From NCBI RefSeq assembly GCF_014636315.1, contig NZ_BMED01000006.1, forward strand, positions 1 to 64,000: DNA of 64,000 nt, given 5' to 3'. Within the stretch, counting starts at the first letter, position 1. Each line of letters starts with the position of its first letter. Position numbers and translations under genes: made by a program. This DNA comes from Parundibacterium terreum. GTDB taxonomy: Bacteria; Pseudomonadota; Gammaproteobacteria; Burkholderiales; Burkholderiaceae_D. The notes under the pieces are model-generated. The model was not told where the DNA came from. It searched no databases and saw nothing but the letters and a program-made list of their open reading frames with translations. This document shows positions 27,250 to 35,884 of this stretch, piece after piece.

Positions 27250-27558
27250 TCATAGCCAACTACTTACCCCGCCATGTCGTGAGCAAGTACCACGATGATT
27301 TCGGCTAAAACTATAGGTACCGTCTCCACATTTTGCGGTCGCTCCCTGCGGTGTTTTTCCGTCAGTAGACTTGGCCGGCGAATGCACGGTCTGACCCGCT
27401 TTATTGGTGTAGTGATTGTGGGTGGTCAGCTTGCTTTCGTCGGGTTCTGTCTGTTTTGCCGGAACCGATGCAGGCGCCGGCGGCTGGTATTGAGCAAATA
27501 CTGGCGATGCGGCAAAGCACAGCAGTGCCGCTAGCATTGACGCTATTTTGATCTTCAT
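27250..27558 (-). CDS. DUF3761 secreted protein
   Basis: 102 residues with a signal peptide (MLAALLCFAASPVFAQ). A Pro/Thr-rich linker leads to the short C-terminal DUF3761 motif: AKCGDGTYSFSRNHRGTCSRHGGVSSWL in essence, with the paired Cys residues and the terminal GGV.SWL. Its role is unknown; related domains occur on small exported proteins and next to DNase-like domains. It is divergent from imuA, sharing the 190-base intergenic region that holds the LexA box. Confidence 0.88.
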   Translation of the reverse strand: MKIKIASMLAALLCFAASPVFAQYQPPAPASVPAKQTEPDESKLTTHNHYTNKAGQTVHSPAKSTDGKTPQGATAKCGDGTYSFSRNHRGTCSRHGGVSSWL

Positions 27559-27684
27559 CTCATCCCCGATTTCTTATTGTGCTGAAACAATACGCCCGGG
27601 CATTCTATTTGTCAATTTGGCATTCATTCCTTTCTGCCAAGGGTAGAAATAATTTCTAGCCTCCTCGTTCCATTGCGAATATAC

Positions 27685-27700
27685 TGATTATACATACAGT
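27685..27700 (+). promoter_or_regulatory. LexA box (SOS operator) of imuA-imuB-dnaE2
   Basis: CTG-ATTATACATA-CAG is a full CTG-N10-CAG LexA box with an AT-rich core, ending 50 bases before the imuA ATG. imuA-imuB-dnaE2 cassettes are established LexA targets, so induction by DNA damage is expected. It lies within the divergent promoter region shared with the DUF3761 gene. Confidence 0.9.
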
Positions 27701-27749
27701 ATTAAGGGTTAATAAAAGCTCCCTGATTCGCCACGCAAGAGGAGAGAAA

Positions 27750-28490
27750 ATGTCATTTAATGCAACACAATCTGCAGGCGCCGCGAGTGTCATCGCCCAG
27801 ATGCCGCATGCCTTGTGGCGCGCCAACGAGATGGCCGCCTACCGTGCCTCGACGCTACCGTCTGGCTTTCGAGCCCTGGATGATGAGTTGCCAAACGCCG
27901 GCTGGCCCAAGTCGACCTTGATTGAATTGCTACTCCAACAACCCGGTATTGGTGAGCTGCAACTCTTGAAACCAGTATTGGCTGCATTGGCGAACACCCA
28001 ACGTATCGCCTTAATTCAGCCCCCGCACCTGCCGCACGGCGCCGCCTTCCAAGGCTGGGGCCTGCGCTCGGAGAGCCTGTTCTGGATCAAAGCCAAGTCG
28101 ACGGCCGATGCATTATGGACTACAGAGCAAATCCTCAAAAACGGCAGCTGCGGTGCCGTCATCCTCTGGCAAAACAATATCCGCACTGACGCGCTGCGCC
28201 GGCTGAATTTAGCTGCGCAATCGGGCGATACCACCTTCTGGCTGATGCGTCCTATCTCTGCACGCCAGGACACATCACCGGCGCCATTGCGCCTGGCGCT
28301 GCGGCCTGCTTTCGGCGGCGTCAGCATCGACATTGTCAAACGTAGGGGACCAACTTCCGAAGAAGCCCTGTTTATCACTCTGCCGGACATGCCTACAACC
28401 CGCCACATTCAGGAAAAAGAACATGCGCCTATGGATCAGCGTGCACCTGCCGCTGCTGCCGCTCGAAGCGTTCCGACCCTCTTGGTGTGA
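27750..28490 (+). CDS. imuA: ImuA, SOS mutasome RecA-like protein
   Basis: 246 residues. ImuA proteins are RecA/SulA-like and work with ImuB and DnaE2 in damage-induced mutagenesis. The N-terminus has the RecA-like start LPSGFRALDDELPNAGWPKS, with the P-loop degenerate, followed by an ILWQNN strand typical of a RecA core. It is the first gene of the cassette, under the LexA box. The end overlaps imuB by 68 bases. Confidence 0.93.
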   Translation: MSFNATQSAGAASVIAQMPHALWRANEMAAYRASTLPSGFRALDDELPNAGWPKSTLIELLLQQPGIGELQLLKPVLAALANTQRIALIQPPHLPHGAAFQGWGLRSESLFWIKAKSTADALWTTEQILKNGSCGAVILWQNNIRTDALRRLNLAAQSGDTTFWLMRPISARQDTSPAPLRLALRPAFGGVSIDIVKRRGPTSEEALFITLPDMPTTRHIQEKEHAPMDQRAPAAAAARSVPTLLV

Positions 28491-29892
28491 ACCAGGGCAA
28501 TATGCGCTCCTGGATCAGGATCGCGTGCTCAGTGTGTCACGGGAAGCTTGGGAGGCCGGTGTTCGTCCCGGCATGCGCCGTGGTGGCGCGGCTACCATCT
28601 CTCCCAGCACGTTGCTGCTGGAACGGGATCTGCAAAAGGAAGAAATCGCCTTTGGTGCGATAGCGATGGCGCTATTGCAATTCACCCCAGAAGTCACGAT
28701 CCAGGACGATTTCAGCATCTTATTGAATGTCACCACCAGCCTGCGGCTGTTCGGTGGCCGCCTCGCGTTGTGTCGACAACTGCAGGCTAATATCAAGGCT
28801 CTGGGCTTCACCGCCAGAATCGGTGCCGCCCCAACAGCATTGGGTGCCTGGCTGCTTGCCAGGGCCAAATTCTCCCGCAAGCATCCTGTTCGGCGCCGCG
28901 CGATCAAAATGGAGTCCATGGCACGCCGCTTGGATCAGCTACCGTGTCACTTGCTGCCGAACGCAGAAGCCCATGCGAACTGGCTGGCGGGCATAGGCTG
29001 CAACACGCTGGGACAGTTGCGAGCGTTGCCGCGCGCGGGCCTGCAGCGCCGCACAAATCAAGGACTCCTGGAATCCCTGGATAAGGCCTACGGTGAAGCC
29101 CCAGAGCTATTTGACTGGATCAAGACCCCGCAAGTCTTCTCGGCGCGGGTAGAGACTCACGACCGCATCGAGCATGCGGATGCTTTGTTGATCGGCGCCC
29201 AGCGACTGATCTTGCAGCTCGTAGGCTGGCTGGTATCGCTACAGCAAGCGGTGACTCGCTTCGTGCTGTACCTTGAGCACGAGCGCGGCCGCATGGCAGT
29301 TCCACCCACCGAGCTGGAAGTGGCGTTGGCCGAGCCCACCTGGCGCGAAGAACACCTGGTCAGGCTACTCAAAGAACGCCTGGGCCGCATAGAGCTGGTG
29401 GCTCCAGTCATCGCCTTGCGCTTGGACGCCACCCAGCTGACGGCAATGCTGCCACCCACTGAATCTCTATTTCCCGAGCCCGGCGGCTCCCCGGAAGAAT
29501 TTCACCGCCTGGTCGAGCTACTGGTCGCCCGCCTCGGAAAAGAAAACGTCCTCACCCTGGTCGGCGAAGCAGATCACCGGCCCGAGGATGCAAACTGCTG
29601 GATACCGGCAACTGACAAACGTCCCAAACACTCCGAGCAACCAGACAAGCTTCGACGCCCGGCATTGCTGCTGGACAAACCGCTCCTGCTGATGATGCGC
29701 GACGAGCGTCCGTTCTACGGTTCCGCACTGAAGCTGATAAGTGGCCCGGAAAGAATCGAGTCCGGCTGGTTCGACGACAAGTTGGCCGCGCGCGACTACT
29801 TCATCGCTCAAGGAACTGACGCGACCTGCTACTGGGTGTACCTGGAGCGGGAAACCGATGCCCGCTGGTTTTTGCACGGACTCTTCGCGTGA
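28423..29892 (+). CDS. imuB: ImuB, Y-family polymerase-like mutasome protein
   Basis: 489 residues from the ATG at 28423, chosen because MRLWISVHLPLLPLEAFRP is the usual ImuB start and AGGAAAAAG precedes it; the frame is open further upstream inside imuA. The protein has the Y-family polymerase fold (palm and little-finger regions) but lacks the catalytic acidic residues, as is known for ImuB, which acts as a hub linking DnaE2 to the beta clamp. The C-terminal segment with TCYWVYLERETDARWFLHG matches the family. dnaE2 starts 6 bases after the stop. Confidence 0.93.
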   Translation: MRLWISVHLPLLPLEAFRPSWCEPGQYALLDQDRVLSVSREAWEAGVRPGMRRGGAATISPSTLLLERDLQKEEIAFGAIAMALLQFTPEVTIQDDFSILLNVTTSLRLFGGRLALCRQLQANIKALGFTARIGAAPTALGAWLLARAKFSRKHPVRRRAIKMESMARRLDQLPCHLLPNAEAHANWLAGIGCNTLGQLRALPRAGLQRRTNQGLLESLDKAYGEAPELFDWIKTPQVFSARVETHDRIEHADALLIGAQRLILQLVGWLVSLQQAVTRFVLYLEHERGRMAVPPTELEVALAEPTWREEHLVRLLKERLGRIELVAPVIALRLDATQLTAMLPPTESLFPEPGGSPEEFHRLVELLVARLGKENVLTLVGEADHRPEDANCWIPATDKRPKHSEQPDKLRRPALLLDKPLLLMMRDERPFYGSALKLISGPERIESGWFDDKLAARDYFIAQGTDATCYWVYLERETDARWFLHGLFA

Positions 29893-29898
29893 ACCACC

Positions 29899-32800
29899 AT
29901 GGCACCTCCCACCATCCTGCCGGCATATGCCGAACTGCAAACCTTCTCCAATTACTCCTTCCTGCGTGGAGCGTCTTGCCCCGAGGATCTGGTCGAGCGC
30001 GCAGTCAAACTGGGTTATACAGCAATGGCCATTACTGACGAATGCAGCGTTGCCGGTGCGGTCAAGGCGCATGTTGAGGCAAAAGATCTGGGTCTACACC
30101 TGATCGTTGGCAGCCAGATGATGGTCACACCGGATGATCACAGCCCGCCGTTCAACCTGATCGTGCTGGCGATGAACAAAAACGGTTATGGCAACCTGTG
30201 TGAGCTGATCACCGTCGGCCGCATGCGGGGCAAGAAAGGGACCTACCTGGTCAAGCCGGAAGATATCGCCAATCCCGGCGGTGAGCTGTTTCACTTACGT
30301 GGCATGCCGGACTGCCAGTTGATCCTGGCGCCGACGTACGGGGCTGATGCGGACACACTATCGAGGCAAGCCGCCTGGCTGGTACACACGGCGCCGGGTC
30401 GGGCCAGGATCGCGCTCAGTCTGCACTACCGCTCAAGAGATGACGAACACAAAGCAGTTGTGGCCGCTGTTGGCGAAGAATACGGTTTACCGGTGGTTGC
30501 CACTGGCGACGTCTGCATGCATGTGCGTTCGTACAAGCCTATCCAAGACACCATGACCTCTATCCGCCACAAGATGCCGATTGCTAAATGCGGCTTCCGG
30601 CTGGCATCGAATGCTGAGCAGCACCTGCGCTCCCGCTTGCGATTGGGTAATTTGTATAGTCGTGAGGCCTTGGAAGAAACGGTTCGGGTCGCTCAGCTGT
30701 GTACCTTCAGCCTGGACGAGCTGCGCTACGAATATCCAGAAGAGCTGGCGCCCCCCGGCGAGACTCCGAGCTCCTATCTGCGTAAAGAAACCTACATCGG
30801 TGCCAACTGGCGATTCCCGAACGGCATCCCCGCCAACGTACAAAAGCAGCTGGAGTATGAGCTGGACCTGATTGTCCAGCTGAATTACGAAGCGTACTTC
30901 CTAACCGTCTACGACATCGTGCGCTTTGCCCGCAGCCAGAAAATACTGTGCCAGGGCCGTGGTTCTGCAGCCAACTCAGCCGTGTGCTTTTGCTTGGGGG
31001 TCACAGAAGTGGATCCTGCACGTGGCACCTTGCTGTTTGAACGCTTCATCAGTGCTGAGCGCAATGAGCCGCCCGACATCGATATCGACTTCGAGCACCA
31101 GCGTCGGGAAGAAGTCATCCAATACATCTACAACAAGTATGGCCGAGTAAGGGCTGCACTGACGGCGGTGGTGCGTAGCTACCGAACCAAAAGCGTGTTG
31201 ACCGACGTCGGCAAAGCGCTGGGAGTGGATCAATCGATCATCGACAAGGTGAACGATGCCGGCCGCAACTGGGGGGGCCAGTCCGATCTGTTTGCCAGGC
31301 TAACCGCCTGTGGTTTCGATCCTGAATCGACCATCGCGCAGAAATGGGCCAGTATTGCAGACCGTATGATGACTTTCCCGCGCCATATGTCCCAGCATCC
31401 CGGCGGCTTTGTGATGTGCCGTGGCAAGCTATCGCGCCTGGTGCCCATTGAACCAGCCAGGATGGCCGACCGCAGTATTGTTCAGTGGGACAAAGATGAC
31501 CTGGACGCAGTCGGGCTGCTGAAAGTCGACATCCTGGCATTGGGCATGCTCAGTTGCCTGCGCCGAGCACTGGACATCGTATCGGAGCAGCGCGGTGAGC
31601 GCTTTGAGCTTTCGGATATCCCTGGAGAAGACCCAGCGACTTATGAAATGATTTCTCAAGGCGATACCGTCGGTGTATTCCAGATCGAAAGCCGGGCACA
31701 GATGTCGATGCTGCCGCGGATGCAACCACGTACATTCTACGACCTGGTGATCGAGATCGCGATTATCCGGCCGGGACCGATTGAGGGCGGTATGATCCAG
31801 CCTTACCTGCGCCGGCGTACTGGGGAAGAACCGGTCAGCTACCCAAGTCCGGCCATGGAAGCTGTACTGGAGCGCACGCTGGGTGTGCCTATCTTCCAAG
31901 AACAGGTCATGCAGATCGCGATGGTCGCCGCCGGCTTCTCTGCGGGCGAGGCAGACCGGCTGCGGCGGGCAATGGCAGCGTGGAAGCGCAAGGGCAACCT
32001 TGAACAGTTTGATGCCAAGCTTCGAACCGGTATGGCCGAGCGTGGTTATACGCCGGAATTCGCTGAATCGATCATCGGGCAGATACGCGGGTTCGCGAGT
32101 TATGGCTTCCCGGAATCTCACGCGTCCAGCTTTGCCTTGCTGGCCTATGCCAGCAGCTGGCTGAAGTGTCATGAACCGGCTGCTTTTCTGGCTGCTTTAC
32201 TGAATAGTTGGCCTATGGGCTTTTATCCGCCATCGCAGCTGGTACAGGATGCCAGGCGCCATGGCATCGAGGTCCGGCCGGTGGACGTCAATATCAGCGG
32301 CTGGGACGCCGCATTAGAAAAGAGCGACACCCGGCATTCTGCAGTACGGCTGGGGTTCAATAATGTGAAAGGTCTGGAGAAGGATGCCGCCTGGCGCATT
32401 GAGGAGGCGCGAGCGATCCAGGCCTTTACCAGTGTCAGCGACCTGGCCGACCGTGCGCGGCTAGACAGACGGGCCTTGCAAGCCCTCGCTGCGGCCGATG
32501 CATTGAAACCGCTGGCCGGCAATCGGCGCCAAGCCCAGTGGCAGTCGGCGGTGAGTATCCCGGACAAAGATTTACTGCGGCCGGCCAAGGTCACTGAAGA
32601 GCACCTGGAGCTGGAAGCTCCCTCCGAAGGGCAAACGATCGTGGACGACTATCGCAGCACGGGCCTGACACTGCACCGACACCCGCTTGCGCTGCTGCGC
32701 GCCACGCTGTTGAAGCAGAGGTTGCTGGCGGCCGAGGTACTGAACGCGCATGGCGATGGTGCGCTGGTGCGAGGCTGTGGCCTGGTCACCGTACGCCAGC

Positions 32801-33042
32801 AGCCGCAGACAGCCAAGGGCGTGATTTTCCTGACACTTGAAGATGAGACTGGGCCATTGAATGTGATCGTATGGCCGACGGTAAGCGAACAATTCCGGGC
32901 CGAGGTATTCCATGCCAAGCTGCTGGCTGTTTATGGGCGCCTACAGAACAAGGGAGGCATCCGGCATTTGATAGCGATGCGCCTGGTGGATATGTCGCAC
33001 TTGCTGGGAGACCTGATGACGACCAGCCGGGACTTCTGTTGA
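29899..33042 (+). CDS. dnaE2: DnaE2, error-prone DNA polymerase III alpha
   Basis: 1047 residues, usual DnaE2 length. An N-terminal PHP domain opens with AYAELQTFSNYSFLRGAS and AITDECSVAG. The polymerase catalytic acids lie in PPDIDIDFE (Asp393, Asp395, Asp397). The fingers region has RHMSQHPGGFVM and FQIESRAQMSMLPRM. A C-terminal OB fold carries GVIFLTLEDETGPLNVIVWP. It performs lesion bypass and SOS mutagenesis with ImuA and ImuB. It starts 6 bases after imuB, so the three genes form one LexA-controlled operon. Confidence 0.96.
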   Translation: MAPPTILPAYAELQTFSNYSFLRGASCPEDLVERAVKLGYTAMAITDECSVAGAVKAHVEAKDLGLHLIVGSQMMVTPDDHSPPFNLIVLAMNKNGYGNLCELITVGRMRGKKGTYLVKPEDIANPGGELFHLRGMPDCQLILAPTYGADADTLSRQAAWLVHTAPGRARIALSLHYRSRDDEHKAVVAAVGEEYGLPVVATGDVCMHVRSYKPIQDTMTSIRHKMPIAKCGFRLASNAEQHLRSRLRLGNLYSREALEETVRVAQLCTFSLDELRYEYPEELAPPGETPSSYLRKETYIGANWRFPNGIPANVQKQLEYELDLIVQLNYEAYFLTVYDIVRFARSQKILCQGRGSAANSAVCFCLGVTEVDPARGTLLFERFISAERNEPPDIDIDFEHQRREEVIQYIYNKYGRVRAALTAVVRSYRTKSVLTDVGKALGVDQSIIDKVNDAGRNWGGQSDLFARLTACGFDPESTIAQKWASIADRMMTFPRHMSQHPGGFVMCRGKLSRLVPIEPARMADRSIVQWDKDDLDAVGLLKVDILALGMLSCLRRALDIVSEQRGERFELSDIPGEDPATYEMISQGDTVGVFQIESRAQMSMLPRMQPRTFYDLVIEIAIIRPGPIEGGMIQPYLRRRTGEEPVSYPSPAMEAVLERTLGVPIFQEQVMQIAMVAAGFSAGEADRLRRAMAAWKRKGNLEQFDAKLRTGMAERGYTPEFAESIIGQIRGFASYGFPESHASSFALLAYASSWLKCHEPAAFLAALLNSWPMGFYPPSQLVQDARRHGIEVRPVDVNISGWDAALEKSDTRHSAVRLGFNNVKGLEKDAAWRIEEARAIQAFTSVSDLADRARLDRRALQALAAADALKPLAGNRRQAQWQSAVSIPDKDLLRPAKVTEEHLELEAPSEGQTIVDDYRSTGLTLHRHPLALLRATLLKQRLLAAEVLNAHGDGALVRGCGLVTVRQQPQTAKGVIFLTLEDETGPLNVIVWPTVSEQFRAEVFHAKLLAVYGRLQNKGGIRHLIAMRLVDMSHLLGDLMTTSRDFC

Positions 33043-33050
33043 CATGAAGG

Positions 33051-33117
33051 GTGACAGGTGCCGAACGGTTGTTTGATTAATTTCGAAGAAGCAGAAATTC
33101 CGCTTGGGACCTGTCAC
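33051..33117. repeat. Nested inverted repeat after dnaE2
   Basis: Outer arms GTGACAGGT (33051-33059) and ACCTGTCAC (33109-33117) enclose inner arms AATTTC (33079-33084) and GAAATT (33094-33099). The 67-base unit starts 8 bases after the dnaE2 stop. There is no T-tract, so it is not a standard terminator. A REP-like or small mobile palindromic element, or an RNA hairpin at the operon end, are the options. Confidence 0.55.
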
Positions 33118-33230
33118 GAATATTATAACGTTGCCACAAAGATACGTATGAAATTTACAAGCACGCTGGAACAAGGCATGATGGATACGTCAAATTACGG
33201 TCAGTTGGCTATCCACGACAGGAGACGACA

Positions 33231-33914
33231 ATGTGCATCAACTACCAGTCAGTAACACGCGAGCTTTTGCACCAGTTGTTCGACGTTACTCTGCCGTCGG
33301 AACCAGCCTGGCCGGAGCAGGTGTTCCAGGACTATATGGCGCCCATCATTATTGCCGGCGAGCCTGGCCAGCGGAAGGGTCTGGTGGCGGCCTACAGCAT
33401 GGTGCCGAAGCAGCACCATAAAAAAGAACGGAAGCGTTATATGACCATGAACGCGAGGGTTGAAACCGTCGGTGAAAAGGTTACCTATGCCGATGCATGG
33501 AGGAATAGCCAATTGTGCCTGGTACCTATGCATGCTTTCTACGAACCGAACTGGCAAACCGGAACCGCCGAGCGCTGGAAAATCGGCATGGCCGATGAGG
33601 CGCCGTTCGCGGTTGCCGGCTTATATCGCCAATGGAAGGAAGAAGACGAAAGCGTCACCCACGCATTTACGCAATTATCCATCAACGCAAACGATCATCC
33701 GCTGATGAAAATCTTCCACCGGCCTGAAGATGAAAAGCGCTCACTCGTGATTATAGAAAGATCTGAATACGACGATTTCTTACATTGCAAAGACCCGGAA
33801 CGCGCGCGTGCCTATCTGACCCTATTTCCAGCACAACGAATGAGGGCGTCCGCATCACCGCTAATCAGGATTGCCAAGCCCAAGAAGGTAGCGACAGCCA
33901 ACAATCAAATCTGA
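33231..33914 (+). CDS. SRAP domain protein (HMCES/YedK type, abasic-site shield)
   Basis: 227 residues. The catalytic Cys2 follows the initiator Met directly (MCINYQ), as needed for the thiazolidine crosslink to abasic sites in single-stranded DNA. The family pattern is complete: NARVET, CLVPMHAFYEPNW with the key Glu, and a His in NANDHPLMKIFHRP. A GGAGACGAC ribosome site precedes the ATG. It lies 188 bases after dnaE2 on the same strand, consistent with a DNA-damage role, but no LexA box was seen directly before it. Confidence 0.94.
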   Translation: MCINYQSVTRELLHQLFDVTLPSEPAWPEQVFQDYMAPIIIAGEPGQRKGLVAAYSMVPKQHHKKERKRYMTMNARVETVGEKVTYADAWRNSQLCLVPMHAFYEPNWQTGTAERWKIGMADEAPFAVAGLYRQWKEEDESVTHAFTQLSINANDHPLMKIFHRPEDEKRSLVIIERSEYDDFLHCKDPERARAYLTLFPAQRMRASASPLIRIAKPKKVATANNQI

Positions 33915-33926
33915 GGTTTTTACATA

Positions 33927-34148
33927 ATGGATATACCACTAGAACTTACTGGCCCCGACGTCGAAAACAATGCCCGGACGCGTCTAGTGCAAGACGAGTA
34001 CTGCGAAATTATTACAATTCATGGTCTGACACGTCGAGCCAAATGGGACAAACGCAACAAGACCTTTTTGTATATTGGTACGCAGTATCCGCAACCGGTT
34101 TTGGAGGACGAGATCGCCGAATGGGTCAAGGGATCGGTCAGATTTTGA
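33927..34148 (+). CDS. Hypothetical small protein (73 aa)
   Basis: No recognised family. A GAGG sequence lies 10 bases before the ATG and the gene starts 12 bases after the SRAP gene, so co-transcription is likely. The sequence is soluble, with the central segment CEIITIHGLTRRAKWDKRNK and a Trp near the end. Accepted on position and ribosome site only. Confidence 0.5.
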   Translation: MDIPLELTGPDVENNARTRLVQDEYCEIITIHGLTRRAKWDKRNKTFLYIGTQYPQPVLEDEIAEWVKGSVRF

Positions 34149-34299
34149 TAATACGAAAGCGACGCAGGAATTTTTTTGTAGACAGCGCTACTAAGCTCGC
34201 GAAGAATTAACTTGTGTATCGGATAGCATCTTTCAATGGCAGAGCTGCAGTAGTAGAGGTGCTCAAACAAATAGTAGTGAAAGTGGAGCGAATTTAATT

Positions 34300-35709
34300 A
34301 TGCATGAAATCATCTGTCCTCACTGTGGGAAGGCCTTCAAAATCGACGAGGCTGGGTATGCAAACATCCTAAAGCAGGTCCGCGATGTTGAATTCGAGCA
34401 GCAGTTACATGAGCGACTCGAGTTGGCTGAGCGGGACAAACAGAATGCCGTCGAGCTCGGCAAGTTTCAGGTCACCAACGAATTGCAGAAAATTGCGGCC
34501 ATCAAGGACAACGAGATATCGGAGCTGAGAGCCAAGGTCGACGCAGGCGAGGTCGCCCGGAAACTGGCGGTGACCGAGGCCCTAAGTGCCGTAGAAAAAG
34601 AGCGTGACATGCTCGCGAACGAACTCGCGCAGTCGAAGCAAGACAAGCAAGCTGCCTCCGAATTAGCTGAGGCAAAGTTAGCGATCGAATTGCAAAAGGC
34701 CTTGGCTACGAAGGACACAGAGATTCAGGGCTTGAAAGCAAGGCTTGATGCTATCGAAGTAGCAAAAAAACTAGCGATCAACGAGGCCGTCGGTGCAATC
34801 GAGAAGGAGCGTGATGGGCTAAAGAGCGGTCTTGAACGAGCGGAGCTTGAGAAGCAACTCGGCGAAAAGTCACTGAAGGATAAATATGAAACGCAAATCA
34901 GGGATCGCGATGATGCGATCGAACGACTTCGCGATATGAAAGCTCGTCTGTCAACCAAGATGGTTGGCGAAACCCTCGAACAGCACTGTGAGACAGAGTT
35001 CAACCGCATTCGAGCCACCGCATTTCCAAGAGCGTACTTTGAGAAGGACAACGACGCACGCACTGGGAGTAAAGGAGACTACATCTTTCGCGACTCAGAT
35101 GAGGCTGGTACCGAAATCGTCTCGATCATGTTCGAAATGAAAAACGAGAGCGATCGCACTGCTACAAAAAGCAAGAACGAGGATTTCTTGAAAGAGCTCG
35201 ACAAGGATCGCGCCCAGAAAGGTTGCGAGTATGCCGTGTTAGTTTCTTTGCTCGAGCCCGACTGTGAGCTCTACAACACGGGAATCGTCGACATGTTCCA
35301 TCGTCACCAGAAGATGTACGTTGTTCGCCCACAGTTCTTTATTCCGATCATCACGTTGCTGCGGAACGCGGCAATGAACTCTCTGAAATATAAGTCGGAG
35401 CTTGCACTCGTAAAGGCACAGAACGTTGACATAACGAACTTCGAAAACGAACTCGAGACTTTCAAGTCTGGATTCGCAAAGAACTATGACCTCGCCGCAA
35501 GGCGCTTCCAAACGGCGATCGAGGAGATAGACAAATCGATCGATCACCTGCAAAAGACAAAGGAGGCCCTACTTGGCACGGATCGGAATCTTCGTTTAGC
35601 TAACGACAAGGCGCAAGATGTAACAATCAAGAAGCTAACGCGAGGAAATCCAACGATGGCAGACAAGTTTGCCAACCTTACAAATAATCCGCCCTCGGAC
35701 GTCGAATGA
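34300..35709 (+). CDS. DUF2130 coiled-coil protein with PD-(D/E)XK-like nuclease core
   Basis: 469 residues. The N-terminus has CPHCGKAF (Cys6, Cys9), a half zinc ribbon. A long Glu/Lys/Ala-rich coiled coil (~20-230) contains an internal repeat (two copies of the ...KDxEIxxLxAxxDAxEVAxKLA type block). The DUF2130 core follows: GDYIFRD (Asp260) and FEMKNE (Glu279, Lys281) match the D...ExK pattern of restriction-like nucleases, with EDFLKELDKDR after it. Function is not established for the family; a structural or DNA-processing role is suggested. It stands alone between the SRAP pair and the convergent secreted-protein cluster. Confidence 0.88.
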   Translation: MHEIICPHCGKAFKIDEAGYANILKQVRDVEFEQQLHERLELAERDKQNAVELGKFQVTNELQKIAAIKDNEISELRAKVDAGEVARKLAVTEALSAVEKERDMLANELAQSKQDKQAASELAEAKLAIELQKALATKDTEIQGLKARLDAIEVAKKLAINEAVGAIEKERDGLKSGLERAELEKQLGEKSLKDKYETQIRDRDDAIERLRDMKARLSTKMVGETLEQHCETEFNRIRATAFPRAYFEKDNDARTGSKGDYIFRDSDEAGTEIVSIMFEMKNESDRTATKSKNEDFLKELDKDRAQKGCEYAVLVSLLEPDCELYNTGIVDMFHRHQKMYVVRPQFFIPIITLLRNAAMNSLKYKSELALVKAQNVDITNFENELETFKSGFAKNYDLAARRFQTAIEEIDKSIDHLQKTKEALLGTDRNLRLANDKAQDVTIKKLTRGNPTMADKFANLTNNPPSDVE

Positions 35710-35884
35710 CTATGATTCATCTTGCTGTGGCCCTCCCGCGGAGGGTGGCGGGCGAAATCGAACCGGCATTTTCCGAGGTGTCCCGGCTGCTGGTGGCCCC
35801 GCACTACTGTCCTTTGATCGAGCACTCGGCAGCCACGATATAGGAAGCGCCCTGCAATCGTTCGGCGCGTCGCCGGGACGGATG

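Noticed and set aside
35730..35830. tRNA-like segment on the minus strand (GGTTCGATTTC) suggesting a tRNA 3' end or att site
   Set aside because: The T-arm pairs poorly, there is no CCA end, and no anticodon or D arm can be built. It may be chance or a very decayed fragment.
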